A DNA stretch of 64,000 bases, taken from Paracoccaceae bacterium. GTDB taxonomy: Bacteria > Pseudomonadota > Alphaproteobacteria > Rhodobacterales > Rhodobacteraceae. Numbering within the stretch: position 1 is the stretch's first letter; each line of letters starts with the position of its first letter. A program made the position numbers and the translations under genes. Positions 17,921 to 26,315 of the stretch are shown here, piece after piece. The stretch covers positions 124,001 through 188,000 of the forward strand of contig JANQRL010000046.1 in NCBI GenBank assembly GCA_028284605.1, read 5' to 3'. The notes beneath the pieces are model-generated. The model was given only the letters and a program-made list of their open reading frames with translations, was not told the origin of the DNA and did no database searches.

Positions 17921-18808
17921 TTATCCGGCGACCGACGCCTCGAAGATCGACTGAATCGTGGCGTCGAGCGCGGCGTCGAACTCGGTACTGCCCTGCTGGG
18001 CTGAGAGGCCCTCGGTCAATGCGCGCGAGAAGCTGGCGATGACCCCGGCATTGCGGGCCAGGATCGCGTTCGCCTCGTCCCGGGCATAGCCGCCGGACAG
18101 CGCCACGACTCGCATCACGTTCGGGTGATCGACCAGGGGCTGGTAGAAGTTATCCACACTGGGCAGCGAAAGCTTCAGCATCACCTGGCTGCCCTCCATC
18201 GCGTCGAGATGGCGCAGGATCTCGTCGCGCAGCATCGCCTCGGCCTCGGCCTTGTCGGGGATGGTGATGGTCACTTCCGGCTCCAGGATCGGCATCAGGC
18301 CGTGACCGGCGATCTGCGCGCCGATCTCGAATTGCTGGTCGACGATCGCCTTGATCCCGCCCGAGGAGGCCGCATCGATGACCGAGCGCATCTTGGTGCC
18401 GAAGACACCGTGATCCCGGGCGCGGTCGAGGAGCGCGTCGAGGCCGGGGATCGGCTTCATCAGCTTCACGCCCTCGCTTGCCTCCTCGAGCCCCTTGTCG
18501 ACCTTCAGGAACGGCACCACCTGCTTGTCCTCCCAGAGGAACCGGGCCGAGGGCTTGCCGCCGATCTCGCGGTCCATGGTCATCTCGAAGAGGATGGCGC
18601 CGATCACCCGGTCCCCGGTTAAGGCCGGCGACATGACGATGCGCGAGCGCATGGCGTGGATCAGGTCGAACATCTCGGCCTCTGAGCCGTAGGCATCCTC
18701 CTCGACACCGTAGAGCTTCAGCGCCTTGGGGGTGGAGCCCCCGGATTGGTCGAGCGCGGCGATGAAGCCGTGTCCGCTGGTCATCTGTTCGGCCATCTGG
18801 GCGTTCAT
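17921..18808 (-). CDS. fda: Class I fructose-bisphosphate aldolase
   Basis: This 295-residue protein closely follows the short bacterial class I aldolase family: GFIAALDQSGGSTPKALK at the N-terminus, ILFEMTMDREIGGK, VVPFLKVDKGLEE, MKPIPGLDALLDRA, FGTKMRS and VMRVVALSGGY. Schiff-base chemistry is expected from the family; no metal site is needed. It cleaves fructose 1,6-bisphosphate in glycolysis or runs in reverse for gluconeogenesis. It lies downstream of pgk on the same strand but is separated by a block of palindromes, so co-transcription may be attenuated. Confidence 0.95.
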   Translation of the reverse strand: MNAQMAEQMTSGHGFIAALDQSGGSTPKALKLYGVEEDAYGSEAEMFDLIHAMRSRIVMSPALTGDRVIGAILFEMTMDREIGGKPSARFLWEDKQVVPFLKVDKGLEEASEGVKLMKPIPGLDALLDRARDHGVFGTKMRSVIDAASSGGIKAIVDQQFEIGAQIAGHGLMPILEPEVTITIPDKAEAEAMLRDEILRHLDAMEGSQVMLKLSLPSVDNFYQPLVDHPNVMRVVALSGGYARDEANAILARNAGVIASFSRALTEGLSAQQGSTEFDAALDATIQSIFEASVAG

Positions 18809-18913
18809 GGTGCTGGTCCTTTGAAGCTGATCCCGTTGACCCGGTTCTAGGCGAGGGGCGCGCGCCCCGCAATGCGCCGCGGAGGCCGAGGCGCGCTGCC
18901 GGCCATCGGGGGC

Positions 18914-19166
18914 CAGACCCTTCGAAGGGTCTGACGAAACTCTTCGAAGAGTTTCCGGCCGCCGGAGCCGGATCCGTGCGTCGCGTTCGGCTTTGGTGCT
19001 CGGCCACCACCTGCGCCCCAGACCCTTCGAAGGGTCTGACGAAACTCTTCGAAGAGTTTCCGGCCCCCGGGAGCCAGGTCCGTGCGTCGCGTCCGGCTCC
19101 GGTGCTCGGCCTGCACCTGCGCCGCAGACCCTTCGAAGGGTCTGGCAAAACTCTTCGAAGAGTTTT
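18914..19166. repeat. Three tandem units of paired TTCGAA palindromes
   Basis: Each unit holds CAGACCCTTCGAAGGGTCTG, three or two bases, then AAACTCTTCGAAGAGTTT (third copy extended to AAAACTC...GAGTTTT). The first palindromes start at 18914, 19019 and 19125, a period of 105-106 bp. The sequence between units is also repeated and differs by scattered changes, so two full units and one end unit arose by tandem duplication. The array lies between pgk and fda, both on the minus strand, and is transcribed as pgk 3' UTR. Confidence 0.92.
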
Positions 19167-19195
19167 TGGCGGCCCGGACCCGACCGACGCGTTTG

Positions 19196-20371
19196 TTATG
19201 CCAGCGCCGCGACCCCCGGCAGCGTCTTGCCCTCCAGCCATTCCAGAAACGCGCCGCCGGCCGTGGAGATATAGGTGAAGCCCTCCGCCGCGCCGGCCTG
19301 GTTGAGCGCCGCCACCGTATCACCGCCGCCCGCCACCGAAAGGAGCTTGCCCGCCCGGGTCAGCTCCGCCGCATGGGCCGCCGCCGCGTTGGTCGCCGCA
19401 TCGAAGGGCGCGATCTCGAAGGCGCCGAGCGGCCCGTTCCAGACAAGCGTCTTCGAGCGGTCGAAGATGGCCTTGATCCGGGCCACGCTCTCCGGGCCCG
19501 CATCGAGGATCATCGCATCCTCCGGGCAGGCGTCGGCGGCCACCGTCTCGCTCGCGGCGCCGGCCTTGAACTCCCGCGCCACGACCAGATCGACCGGCAG
19601 GACGATCTCGCAGCCGGCCTCCGCCGCCTTGCCCATGATCTCCTGCGCGGTGCCGGCCATTTCGCGCTCAGCGAGGGAGGTGCCGATCTCCAGCCCCTGC
19701 GCGGCCAGGAAGGTGTTCGCCATCGCCCCGCCGATGATCAGCGCGTCGACCTTCTGCACGAGGTTGCCCAGCAGATCGATCTTGGTGGAAATCTTCGCCC
19801 CGCCGACCACCGCCGCGAGGGGCCGCTCCGGCGAGCCGAGCGCCTTCTCGAGCGCCGTCAGCTCCGCCTGCATCAGCCGCCCGGCGCAATTGGGCAAGAG
19901 ATGCGCCACGCCTTCGGTGGAGGCGTGGGCCCGGTGCGCGGCGGAAAAGGCGTCGTTGCAGAAGACATCGCCGAGCGAGGCCAGGAACTGCGCCATCCTC
20001 GGGTCGTTGTCGGTTTCCATCTTTGTGAACCGGGTGTTCTCGATCAGCACCACCGCATCGGCGGGCAGGGCGTCCAAAGCGGCCCGGTCGGGCCGTTCGA
20101 TGAAGGTGATCTCGCGGCCCAGCACCTCGGTCAGGGCGGGCAGGACGATGCGCAGGGAAAACTCCGGCTTCGGCTCGCCTTTGGGGCGCCCGAAATGCGC
20201 CAGCATCACCGGCTTGCCGCCCTTGGCGAGGATATCGTCGATCGTCGGCTTGATCCGTTCGATCCGCGTGGTGTCGGTGACCGCGCCGTCCTCCACCGGG
20301 ACGTTGATATCGACCCGGGTCAGGACCGTCCTGCCGGCCAGCTCCATGTCGTCGAGGGTCTTCCAGCTCAT
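19196..20371 (-). CDS. pgk: Phosphoglycerate kinase
   Basis: This 391-residue protein interconverts 1,3-bisphosphoglycerate and 3-phosphoglycerate with ATP formation. Diagnostic blocks are [16 protein letters not shown] near the N-terminus, [27 protein letters not shown] and the C-terminal [12 protein letters not shown] with [18 protein letters not shown] chose ATG 20371 ([14 protein letters not shown]) rather than the longer frame, which extends into the divergent intergenic region. The 3' end is followed by the palindrome array and then fda. Confidence 0.96.
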   Translation of the reverse strand: MSWKTLDDMELAGRTVLTRVDINVPVEDGAVTDTTRIERIKPTIDDILAKGGKPVMLAHFGRPKGEPKPEFSLRIVLPALTEVLGREITFIERPDRAALDALPADAVVLIENTRFTKMETDNDPRMAQFLASLGDVFCNDAFSAAHRAHASTEGVAHLLPNCAGRLMQAELTALEKALGSPERPLAAVVGGAKISTKIDLLGNLVQKVDALIIGGAMANTFLAAQGLEIGTSLAEREMAGTAQEIMGKAAEAGCEIVLPVDLVVAREFKAGAASETVAADACPEDAMILDAGPESVARIKAIFDRSKTLVWNGPLGAFEIAPFDAATNAAAAHAAELTRAGKLLSVAGGGDTVAALNQAGAAEGFTYISTAGGAFLEWLEGKTLPGVAALA

Positions 20372-20495
20372 GCGCGCCTCCCAATGCCGCTTTGCCCCCG
20401 TCTTGCGGCCTTGCGGCGCGGCGGTCAACAGGACAGCTTGGCATTCCCGCACCGCGCCCCTAGTGTCCCGCGCAATTCAGCGCCGAGGAGTGGAC

Positions 20496-21002
20496 ATGGC
20501 CGAAATCAAGGACCCCGAAAACACCATCTTGATGGAGCTGCCCGGCGGCACCGTCACCATCGAGCTTCTGCCCGACGTGGCGCCGCAGCATTGCGCCCGG
20601 ATGAAGGAGCTGGCGCGGGAGGGCGCTTATGACAACGTGTGTTTTCATCGGGTGATCGACGGCTTCATGGCCCAGACCGGGGATGTCGCGAACGGCAATA
20701 TGGAGCAGGATTTCAACATCGGCCGCGCCGGCACCGGCGGATCGCCGAAGCCCGACCTGCCGGCGGAGTTTTCCAAGCTGCCTCATGCGCGTGGCACCCT
20801 GGGCGCGGCGCGCTCGCAGAACCCGAACTCGGCGAACTCGCAGTTCTTCATCAACTTCACCGACAACGATTTCCTCAACGGTCAGTACACGGTCTATGGC
20901 CGGGTCATCGAGGGGATGGAGCATGTCGACGCGATCACCCGCGGCGAGCCGCCGATGAACCCCGACCGGATGATCTCGGTGAAGGTCGCCGCGGATGTCT
21001 GA
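20496..21002 (+). CDS. Cytoplasmic cyclophilin-type peptidyl-prolyl isomerase
   Basis: This 168-residue protein has the cyclophilin signatures FHRVIDGFMAQTGDV (near residue 50), ARSQNPNSANSQFFINF and VYGRVIEGMEHVDAI. It lacks a signal peptide and is therefore expected in the cytoplasm. It catalyses cis-trans isomerisation of prolyl bonds. GAGGAG stands upstream of ATG 20496. Its last 8 bp overlap the next gene, also a cyclophilin, so the two are translationally coupled. The pair is divergent from pgk. Confidence 0.94.
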   Translation: MAEIKDPENTILMELPGGTVTIELLPDVAPQHCARMKELAREGAYDNVCFHRVIDGFMAQTGDVANGNMEQDFNIGRAGTGGSPKPDLPAEFSKLPHARGTLGAARSQNPNSANSQFFINFTDNDFLNGQYTVYGRVIEGMEHVDAITRGEPPMNPDRMISVKVAADV

Positions 21003-21621
21003 GCGCTGGCGGCTGCCGGCGATCCTCTTCCTCGCCGGGCTGGCACTCATTGTCTTCTACTACCTCTCCACCAGCCCGGGCGAGCGGCCGGAGGTGGCGG
21101 AGGCGCCGGCGACCGCGGCGGAGGGGCCGTTCCTGGAGATCGATGTGGCCGGCGCGGCATCGGGCACCATCGTGATCGACCTCAACGCCGAGGCGGCGCC
21201 GGCCCATGTGGAGCGTATCGTGACGCTGGCCGGCGAGGGCGCCTATGACAATGTGGTCTTCCACCGGGTGATCGAGGGGTTCATGGCGCAGACCGGGGAT
21301 GTGGAATTCGGCCGGCTCGGCATGGATATGCGGCGCGCGGGAACCGGGGGCTCGGACCTGCCGGACCTCGCGGCGGAGTTCACCGATCTGCCCTTCGAGC
21401 GCGGGGTGATGGGCATGGCCCGCTCGCAGAGCCCGGACAGCGCCAACAGCCAGTTCTTCCTGATGTTCGGCGCCGCGCCGCATCTCAATGGCGGCTACAC
21501 GGTGGTTGGCGAGATCGTGGAGGGGCTCGACGTGCTCGACGCGATCAAGCGCGGCGAGGGGCCGAACGGGGCGGTGATCGGGGCGCCGGATGTGATGGAG
21601 GCGGTGCGGGTCCGGCCCTGA
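20995..21621 (+). CDS. Membrane-anchored or exported cyclophilin-type peptidyl-prolyl isomerase
   Basis: This 208-residue protein has an N-terminal hydrophobic helix (LPAILFLAGLALIVFYYL, residues about 6-24) without an obvious cleavage site, followed by a cyclophilin domain with FHRVIEGFMAQTGDV and ARSQSPDSANSQFFLMF. It probably faces the periplasm. Together with the preceding gene it forms a cytoplasmic/periplasmic cyclophilin pair, likely from tandem duplication, with an 8-bp overlap. The close spacing to the convergent tetR gene (8 bp) leaves no room for a separate terminator. Confidence 0.92.
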   Translation: MSERWRLPAILFLAGLALIVFYYLSTSPGERPEVAEAPATAAEGPFLEIDVAGAASGTIVIDLNAEAAPAHVERIVTLAGEGAYDNVVFHRVIEGFMAQTGDVEFGRLGMDMRRAGTGGSDLPDLAAEFTDLPFERGVMGMARSQSPDSANSQFFLMFGAAPHLNGGYTVVGEIVEGLDVLDAIKRGEGPNGAVIGAPDVMEAVRVRP

Positions 21622-21629
21622 GCCGGGTC

Positions 21630-22118
21630 TCAGGTCTCGGGCCGTCCGGCGAGCCGCAGGAGCGCGTAGCCATCAAGAAGTGCGAGGAGGCGGAACGCCT
21701 CCCCGGGGCCGCCGTCGAGCCGGGCGGCGATCCAGGCATGGAACCGGTCGGCGATGCGGCCCGCGATGGGCCGGTAGGTCTCCGGGTCGCGGATCGCGGC
21801 GGCGACAAGCTCGACCCAGAGCGCGTGATAGGGGGCCAGCGCGGGATCGCGGAACGCCTCTGACAGCTCGTCGAAGACCGCCTCGAAGGGCAGGCGCCGG
21901 CCATCGGATCGAGGCAGGCGGGCTTCCAGGCCCGCCGCGATATGCTCCAGCACCGCCGCCGTCAGTCCGGCCTTGGTTCCGAAATGGTAGATCAGCATCC
22001 GGTCCGAGGTCCCGGCGGCCTTGGCCAGGGGCCGCAGGCTCGCCCCCGGCAGACCGTGGCGCAGCATGTGTTCGGCAAGGCGCGGGAGGAGCTGGGCGCG
22101 GTGCGTGTCCGCGGGCAT
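21630..22118 (-). CDS. TetR family transcriptional repressor
   Basis: The protein has 162 residues from ATG 22118. The N-terminal helix-turn-helix region, LPGASLRPLAKAAGTSDRMLIYHFGTKAGL (residues about 22-52), matches the TetR pattern with the YHFGTK ending. The ligand domain is short. It is divergent from the small membrane gene at 22187, and the 68 bp between the starts contain two palindromic sites, strongly suggesting autoregulation and control of that gene. The upstream extension of the frame to 22421 crosses the operators and is not coding. Confidence 0.88.
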   Translation of the reverse strand: MPADTHRAQLLPRLAEHMLRHGLPGASLRPLAKAAGTSDRMLIYHFGTKAGLTAAVLEHIAAGLEARLPRSDGRRLPFEAVFDELSEAFRDPALAPYHALWVELVAAAIRDPETYRPIAGRIADRFHAWIAARLDGGPGEAFRLLALLDGYALLRLAGRPET

Positions 22119-22129
22119 GACATCCCTCT

Positions 22130-22170
22130 TGTAGCGAGTGCTACACTCGGCTATGTAGCAAGCGCTACAT
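22130..22170. promoter_or_regulatory. Two TetR-type operators in the divergent tetR/membrane-gene promoter
   Basis: TGTAGCGAGTGCTACA (22130-22145) and TGTAGCAAGCGCTACA (22154-22169) share half-sites TGTAGC and GCTACA around a 4-bp centre. The second extends to ATGTAGC/GCTACAT (22153-22170). The centres are 24 bp apart, just over two helical turns. They overlap the region where both promoters must lie, so binding would repress both directions. Confidence 0.85.
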
Positions 22171-22186
22171 GCTAGAGGAGACACGT

Positions 22187-22606
22187 ATGCCGATGCAAGG
22201 GCGGGGGTGGTCGGACCGCCCGTTTCTGGGGGCGCTGATCCTGGGGTTTCTGATCTGGGTCGGGGCCAGCATCGCCTTCCGCCTCGGCGGCCAGGCGATC
22301 CTGCGGCCGGAGCCCTGGTCGATGGTGCTGATTTACGGGGCGGTCGCTCCGGCGGTGGCGGCCTTCGGCGTCTGGCTCCGGCGCCGGTTCTGGCAGGCGG
22401 AGCGGGCCGACAGCGTGGCACTGGGCTTCATGCTGCCGGGGATGCTGGGCGATGCCTGGGTCATTCTCGGCTACGACTGGATCTTTCCCAATCTCGACCC
22501 GACGCTCGATGGGGTCTTCGGCGCCGCGCTGCTCTGGCTCTACGGGCTCGTCGGTCTCGCCGTGGCCCTTGACGGGCGCCGGGCAATGGCCCGCGCCGCG
22601 GCCTGA
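22187..22606 (+). CDS. Small integral membrane protein, DUF5367-like
   Basis: This 139-residue protein has four probable transmembrane helices (residues about 13-30, 44-62, 75-95 and 105-125). Resemblance to DUF5367 proteins is from memory and unconfirmed. I chose ATG 22187 because GAGGAG at 22175-22180 is properly spaced; the ATG at 22169 lies inside the operator. It is probably repressed by the divergent TetR protein, so it may respond to a small hydrophobic ligand. The function is unknown. Confidence 0.7.
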   Translation: MPMQGRGWSDRPFLGALILGFLIWVGASIAFRLGGQAILRPEPWSMVLIYGAVAPAVAAFGVWLRRRFWQAERADSVALGFMLPGMLGDAWVILGYDWIFPNLDPTLDGVFGAALLWLYGLVGLAVALDGRRAMARAAA

Positions 22607-22689
22607 CAGCGCGTCACGTTGCCGTCAGGGGGGCTAGGCGGCGACGGGTCGATACGGGCAGGGTGGCGGCGCCAGACGGAGGAGATGCC

Positions 22690-23673
22690 ATGCGCCGCCT
22701 GACTGCCCCGATCGCGGCCCTTTGCGCCGCCCTGACATGTGCCGCCGGGCCCGGCCGGGCCGATCCGAATTTCTGGGTCCATGAATGGCCCAATACCGAT
22801 TTCGAGACGACGAGCGTCGAAAGCTGGGTCGAAATCCTGTCCGGCGGACCGCCGAAGGACGGCATCCCGGCGCTCTCCGACCCGGAGTTTTTGGCGGTGG
22901 CTGAGGAGACCCGGCTCGGCGACCGGGAGCCGGTGATCACGCTGGAGATCGAAGGCGCCGTGCCCCGGGCCTATCCGATCCGCTACCTGACCTGGCATGA
23001 GATCGTGAACGACGAGGTGGGCGGGATTCCGGTGGCTGTCACCTTCTGCCCTTTGTGCAATTCCGGGATCACCTTCGACCGGCGCACCGAGGCCGGGGTG
23101 CTGGAGTTCGGGGTGTCGGGCAAGCTCCGGTTCTCGGATATGATCATGTATGACCGCCAGACCGAGAGCTGGTGGCAACAGGCGATCGGCGAGGCCATCG
23201 TGGGCGAGCTGACCGGGACGGAGCTCGAGAGCCTGCCGAGCTGGATGGAGAGCTGGTCGGACTTTGCCGCGCGGAACCCGGATGGGCTCGTCATGGATCA
23301 GCCGAGCGGGTACCGGCGGAACTACGGCGTGAACCCTTATGTGCGCTATGACAGTTCCGCGCGGCCCTTCCTCTATTCCGGCGAGATGCCGCCCCATGAC
23401 ATTCCGGCTTTGGCCCGGGTCGTGCGGGTCGGCGACGCGGCCTGGCCGATGACCCGGATCGCGGCGGCCGGGGAGATCCGCGAGGACGGTGTGGTGCTGA
23501 GCTGGACTGCCGGGCAGGCCTCGGCGCTCGACACTGCGGAGATCGCGGAGGGCCGCGACGTGGGCAGTGTGCGGGTGCGGGACGCGTCGGGCAACGATCT
23601 GCCCCATGACGTGATGTTCGCCTTCGCCTTCCACGCCTTCTGGCCCGAGGGGGAGTGGAAGATCGGCGGCTGA
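22690..23673 (+). CDS. Exported DUF3179 family protein
   Basis: This 327-residue protein has a signal peptide (MRRLTAPIAALCAALTCAAG, cleavage near GRADP) and the DUF3179 hallmark PVAVTFCPLCNSGITFDRR near residue 120, with YPIRYLTWHEIVND before it and SWWQQAIGEAIVG after it. The Cys-x-x-Cys pair in CPLC suggests metal or redox chemistry, but the family has no established function. The start at 22690 follows GGAGATGCC and places the signal peptide at the N-terminus. It appears to be a single-gene unit followed by the folded 315-bp repeat. Confidence 0.88.
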   Translation: MRRLTAPIAALCAALTCAAGPGRADPNFWVHEWPNTDFETTSVESWVEILSGGPPKDGIPALSDPEFLAVAEETRLGDREPVITLEIEGAVPRAYPIRYLTWHEIVNDEVGGIPVAVTFCPLCNSGITFDRRTEAGVLEFGVSGKLRFSDMIMYDRQTESWWQQAIGEAIVGELTGTELESLPSWMESWSDFAARNPDGLVMDQPSGYRRNYGVNPYVRYDSSARPFLYSGEMPPHDIPALARVVRVGDAAWPMTRIAAAGEIREDGVVLSWTAGQASALDTAEIAEGRDVGSVRVRDASGNDLPHDVMFAFAFHAFWPEGEWKIGG

Positions 23674-23691
23674 CCGGGCGTGACCTGATTG

Positions 23692-24005
23692 TGCGCCTCG
23701 CGGCGCGCTCTCTGCCCTGACCCCCTCCTGTCCTCCCCCTTGCTGAGGGGGAGGGACCCCCTTGGCGGGCCGACCCCGTTAGGCCGACGTGTCGCGTCCG
23801 GTTTCCGTTTTTGGGGGCTTCGGGCTCACCAAAGCAGCAGCCTCCGTCCTCGCCTCGACCCTGCCTGACAGACCCTTCGGATCGCCCCAAGGAAAATAGC
23901 CGTCTCCCCACGCCTTTGGCGCGGGGCCCCTCGGCGATTTTCCTTGGCCCGAGCCGACGGGCCCGTCCGGGCGGTCCCGGGCGAGGGCGGCTCCGAAGCA
24001 GCGGT
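23692..24005. repeat. Copy A of a folded ~315-bp dispersed repeat
   Basis: This is a direct-repeat partner of 29888-30203. Nested inverted segments make it highly foldable. A hairpin CCTCCCCC...GGGGGAGG lies near 23722-23752. Long imperfect arms pair GCAGCAGCCTCCG...CCTCGCC (from about 23834) with GGCGAGGGCGGC...GCAGC (to 24002). Inner arms pair CCCCAAGGAAAAT with ATTTTCCTTGG. An apical hairpin CCCCACGCC...GGCGCGGGG closes the structure. The copies differ by substitutions, and in the first hairpin the changes are compensatory. It sits between the DUF3179 gene and the EamA gene and holds no credible ORF. Confidence 0.75.
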
Positions 24006-24043
24006 TCTTGACTTCGGGCGATCCGGGGCGTCCGGTCGCGGCG

Positions 24044-24958
24044 ATGGAGAAGAAGGACCGGATCGATCTCTTCGGGGCCGTGGCGCTGACCGGGTTTGCG
24101 CTCTTGCTGGCGTTCAATCAGGTGGTGATCAAGGTGACCAATGGCGGGTTGCAGCCGGTCTTCCTTGCCGGGCTCAGATCGCTTGGGGCGGTCGTCTGCC
24201 TGGGGCTCTGGATGCGATGGCGGGGCACCCCCCTCTCCTTCGGCGGGCCGGCCCGGGGGCCGGGGCTGCTTGCCGGCGCGGTCTTCGCCGTCGAGTTCGT
24301 CTGCCTCTTCTGGGCCCTCGATCTCACCAGCGTGGCGCGGACCTCCGTCATCTTCTACTCGATGCCGGTCTGGATGGCGCTCGGGGCGCATTTTCTAATC
24401 CCGGGCGACCGGATTACCCGGATCAAGGCGGGGGGGCTGATGCTGGCCCTGGGCGGGGTGGCCTGGGCGATGCTGGCGCGGGACGCGGCGGAGGGGCGCC
24501 TGCTGGGCGATCTGGCCGCCCTCGGCGCGGCGATGGCCTGGGCGGCGGCGGGGCTGATGTGCAAGGCGACGGCTTTGCGCGAGGTGCGGCCCGAGATGCA
24601 ACTGATGTGGCAGGTCGCGGTCTCGGCGCCGATCCTTCTGCTGCTGGCGCCGCTCTTCGGGCCGCTGATCCGGGACCTTCAGCCGATCCATCTTGCCGGG
24701 CTCGGCTTTCAGATCGTCGTGGTGGTCAGCGCCGGCTTCGTGCTCTGGCTCTGGCTCTTGTCGATCTACCCGGCCTCCGGCGTGGCGTCGTTCAGTTTCC
24801 TCTCACCGGTCTTCGGGGTCGCCTTGGGCTGGGCGCTGCTGGGCGAAGAAGTGGGACCGTCGCTGATCGGGGCGCTTGCGCTCGTCGCGCTCGGCCTCGT
24901 CCTGATCAACCGCCCGGCCCGGTCGGCGGCGGCGATATCGGCCCAGACCGGCAGGTGA
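24044..24958 (+). CDS. DMT-superfamily EamA-type exporter
   Basis: This 304-residue membrane protein has ten predicted helices in two EamA repeats (for example GAVALTGFALLLAFNQVVIK first, and the second half starting near LLGDLAALGAAMAWAAAGLM). Such proteins export amino acids, purines or other metabolites; the substrate is not predictable. ATG 24044 was preferred to TTG 24008. The last 193 bp overlap the convergent EEP-family gene, so the C-terminal helix and tail are encoded opposite the other gene's C-terminus. Confidence 0.88.
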   Translation: MEKKDRIDLFGAVALTGFALLLAFNQVVIKVTNGGLQPVFLAGLRSLGAVVCLGLWMRWRGTPLSFGGPARGPGLLAGAVFAVEFVCLFWALDLTSVARTSVIFYSMPVWMALGAHFLIPGDRITRIKAGGLMLALGGVAWAMLARDAAEGRLLGDLAALGAAMAWAAAGLMCKATALREVRPEMQLMWQVAVSAPILLLLAPLFGPLIRDLQPIHLAGLGFQIVVVVSAGFVLWLWLLSIYPASGVASFSFLSPVFGVALGWALLGEEVGPSLIGALALVALGLVLINRPARSAAAISAQTGR

Positions 24959-25602
24959 TCCGAGGCGATCCGCGCCGGCGCCGCCTCCAGCACCCCGGCC
25001 CGCTCCAGAGCCAGCCCGGGCCCCAGGGCGATCCGGTCGAGCGCGGCCAGAGGACGGGCGGCATGGAAGCTGCGGCCGGGGGTATGGACCTCGAACCCGT
25101 GCAGCGCCTCGAGACCGCGCACCGCGGACCACTCGTTGAAATCGCCGAGGATCGCCGCGGGCCGGTCGGTGGGGAGGGCGGCCGCGATCTCGGCCAGTTG
25201 CCGGCGCCGGTTGCGGCGCAGGAGACCGAGATGCACCGCCGCAACGACGATCCCGGCCACCTCGGCCAGCACCGCGCCGCGCGGCTCTGCACCCCGCAGC
25301 GTCAGCCGGTCGAGGAGGCGGGCCGCAACACCCCGACGCACAAGGACCGCGTTCCCGTGCCAGCCGAGGCTGGCCTCGCTGACCGCCACATCGAGCACGT
25401 CGAAATCGGTCTCCGCGGCGATCAGAGGCCGGGGCAGCGCGGCGGGCCGGTCCCCGAGCCGTCGGTCGGCCTCCTGAAGCGCCACCACATCGGCGTGGAG
25501 CGCATTGATCACAGAGAGGACGCGCTCCGGCCGGCGGCGGCGGTCGAGCCCGATGCATTTGCGGATATTGTAGCTCGCGAGGCGGAGCCTGGGCCGGTCC
25601 AT
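24766..25602 (-). CDS. Endonuclease/exonuclease/phosphatase family protein with a read-through tail
   Basis: The protein has 278 residues. EEP motifs are clear: LRLASYNIRKCIGLD at the N-terminus, DVVALQEADRRLG near residue 38, AILGDFNEW near 150 and the terminal SDHLPVWADI near 215. Metal-dependent phosphodiester or phosphate ester cleavage is the family activity. The conserved fold ends near residue 225. The remaining 50 or so residues are Ser/Pro/Ala-rich and are simply the reverse reading of the EamA gene's 3' end. The ancestral stop codon may have been lost, extending the gene into its convergent neighbour. Confidence 0.82.
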   Translation of the reverse strand: MDRPRLRLASYNIRKCIGLDRRRRPERVLSVINALHADVVALQEADRRLGDRPAALPRPLIAAETDFDVLDVAVSEASLGWHGNAVLVRRGVAARLLDRLTLRGAEPRGAVLAEVAGIVVAAVHLGLLRRNRRRQLAEIAAALPTDRPAAILGDFNEWSAVRGLEALHGFEVHTPGRSFHAARPLAALDRIALGPGLALERAGVLEAAPARIASDHLPVWADIAAADRAGRLIRTRPSATSASAPISDGPTSSPSSAQPKATPKTGERKLNDATPEAG

Positions 25603-25667
25603 CCGCCCTATCTAGAGATCCGGGCGCCGGGTTTGTAGAACGGTCCTGCCGCGCTTATCTAGGGGCC

Positions 25668-26309
25668 ATGGTCCTGCGCGGGCAGAGCGTCATAATCTAT
25701 ATCGTCTGGACCACCCTGGTGGTGGCCGCGGTCGCCGCGCTCTTCGTCGAGCGCTGGTCGATGAGCTTCGTCGCGGTGGCGACCCTGATCGCCTCGATCC
25801 TGCCGGCGGCGCTCGCCGCGCGGTTCCGCATCCACCTGCCGCTGCCGTTTCTGTCCTTCGTGGTGCTCTTCATCTTCGCCTCGCTGTTTCTCGGCGAGGC
25901 GCTCGATTTCTATGGCCGCTACTGGTGGTGGGACATCGCGCTCCACAAGACGTCGTCTGTGGGGTTCGGTCTCGTCGGGTTCATCTTCATCCTGATGCTG
26001 TTCGAGGGCGACCGGTTCGCCGCGCCGGCCTGGGCGCTGGCGCTGCTGAGCTGGTTTTTCGCCATCGCCGTCGGGTCGCTCTGGGAGGTGTTCGAGTTCG
26101 GCATGGACAGCCTCTTCGGGTTCAACATGCAGAAGAGCGGGCTGCTCGATACGATGGGCGATCTGATCGCGAACCTGGTGGGCGGGGCGATCGGCGCGTT
26201 GAGCGGGCTGCTCTATCTTGCCGGGCAGGAACGGGGCGGACTGGCCTGGCTGATCGGCGAATTCGTCCGCCGCAACGCCCGGTTCTTTCGCCGCAACATC
26301 CGGCGCTGA
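25668..26309 (+). CDS. Integral membrane protein, DUF2238/YjdF-like
   Basis: This 213-residue protein has about six transmembrane helices. Conserved acidic/aromatic blocks ALDFYGRYWWWDIALHKTSS and GSLWEVFEFGMDSLFGFNMQ are the type found in the DUF2238 (YjdF) family, and DTMGDLIANLVGG is also characteristic. The function of the family is unknown. It starts 66 bp from the divergent EEP gene and ends 7 bp before the convergent selO stop, so no terminator separates it from selO. Confidence 0.78.
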   Translation: MVLRGQSVIIYIVWTTLVVAAVAALFVERWSMSFVAVATLIASILPAALAARFRIHLPLPFLSFVVLFIFASLFLGEALDFYGRYWWWDIALHKTSSVGFGLVGFIFILMLFEGDRFAAPAWALALLSWFFAIAVGSLWEVFEFGMDSLFGFNMQKSGLLDTMGDLIANLVGGAIGALSGLLYLAGQERGGLAWLIGEFVRRNARFFRRNIRR

Positions 26310-26315
26310 CGCGGC

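Noticed and set aside
18914..19166. Possible CRISPR array (regular 105-bp period with palindromic repeats)
   Set aside because: Only three units, spacers are near copies of each other, repeats are double palindromes, and no cas gene is nearby.
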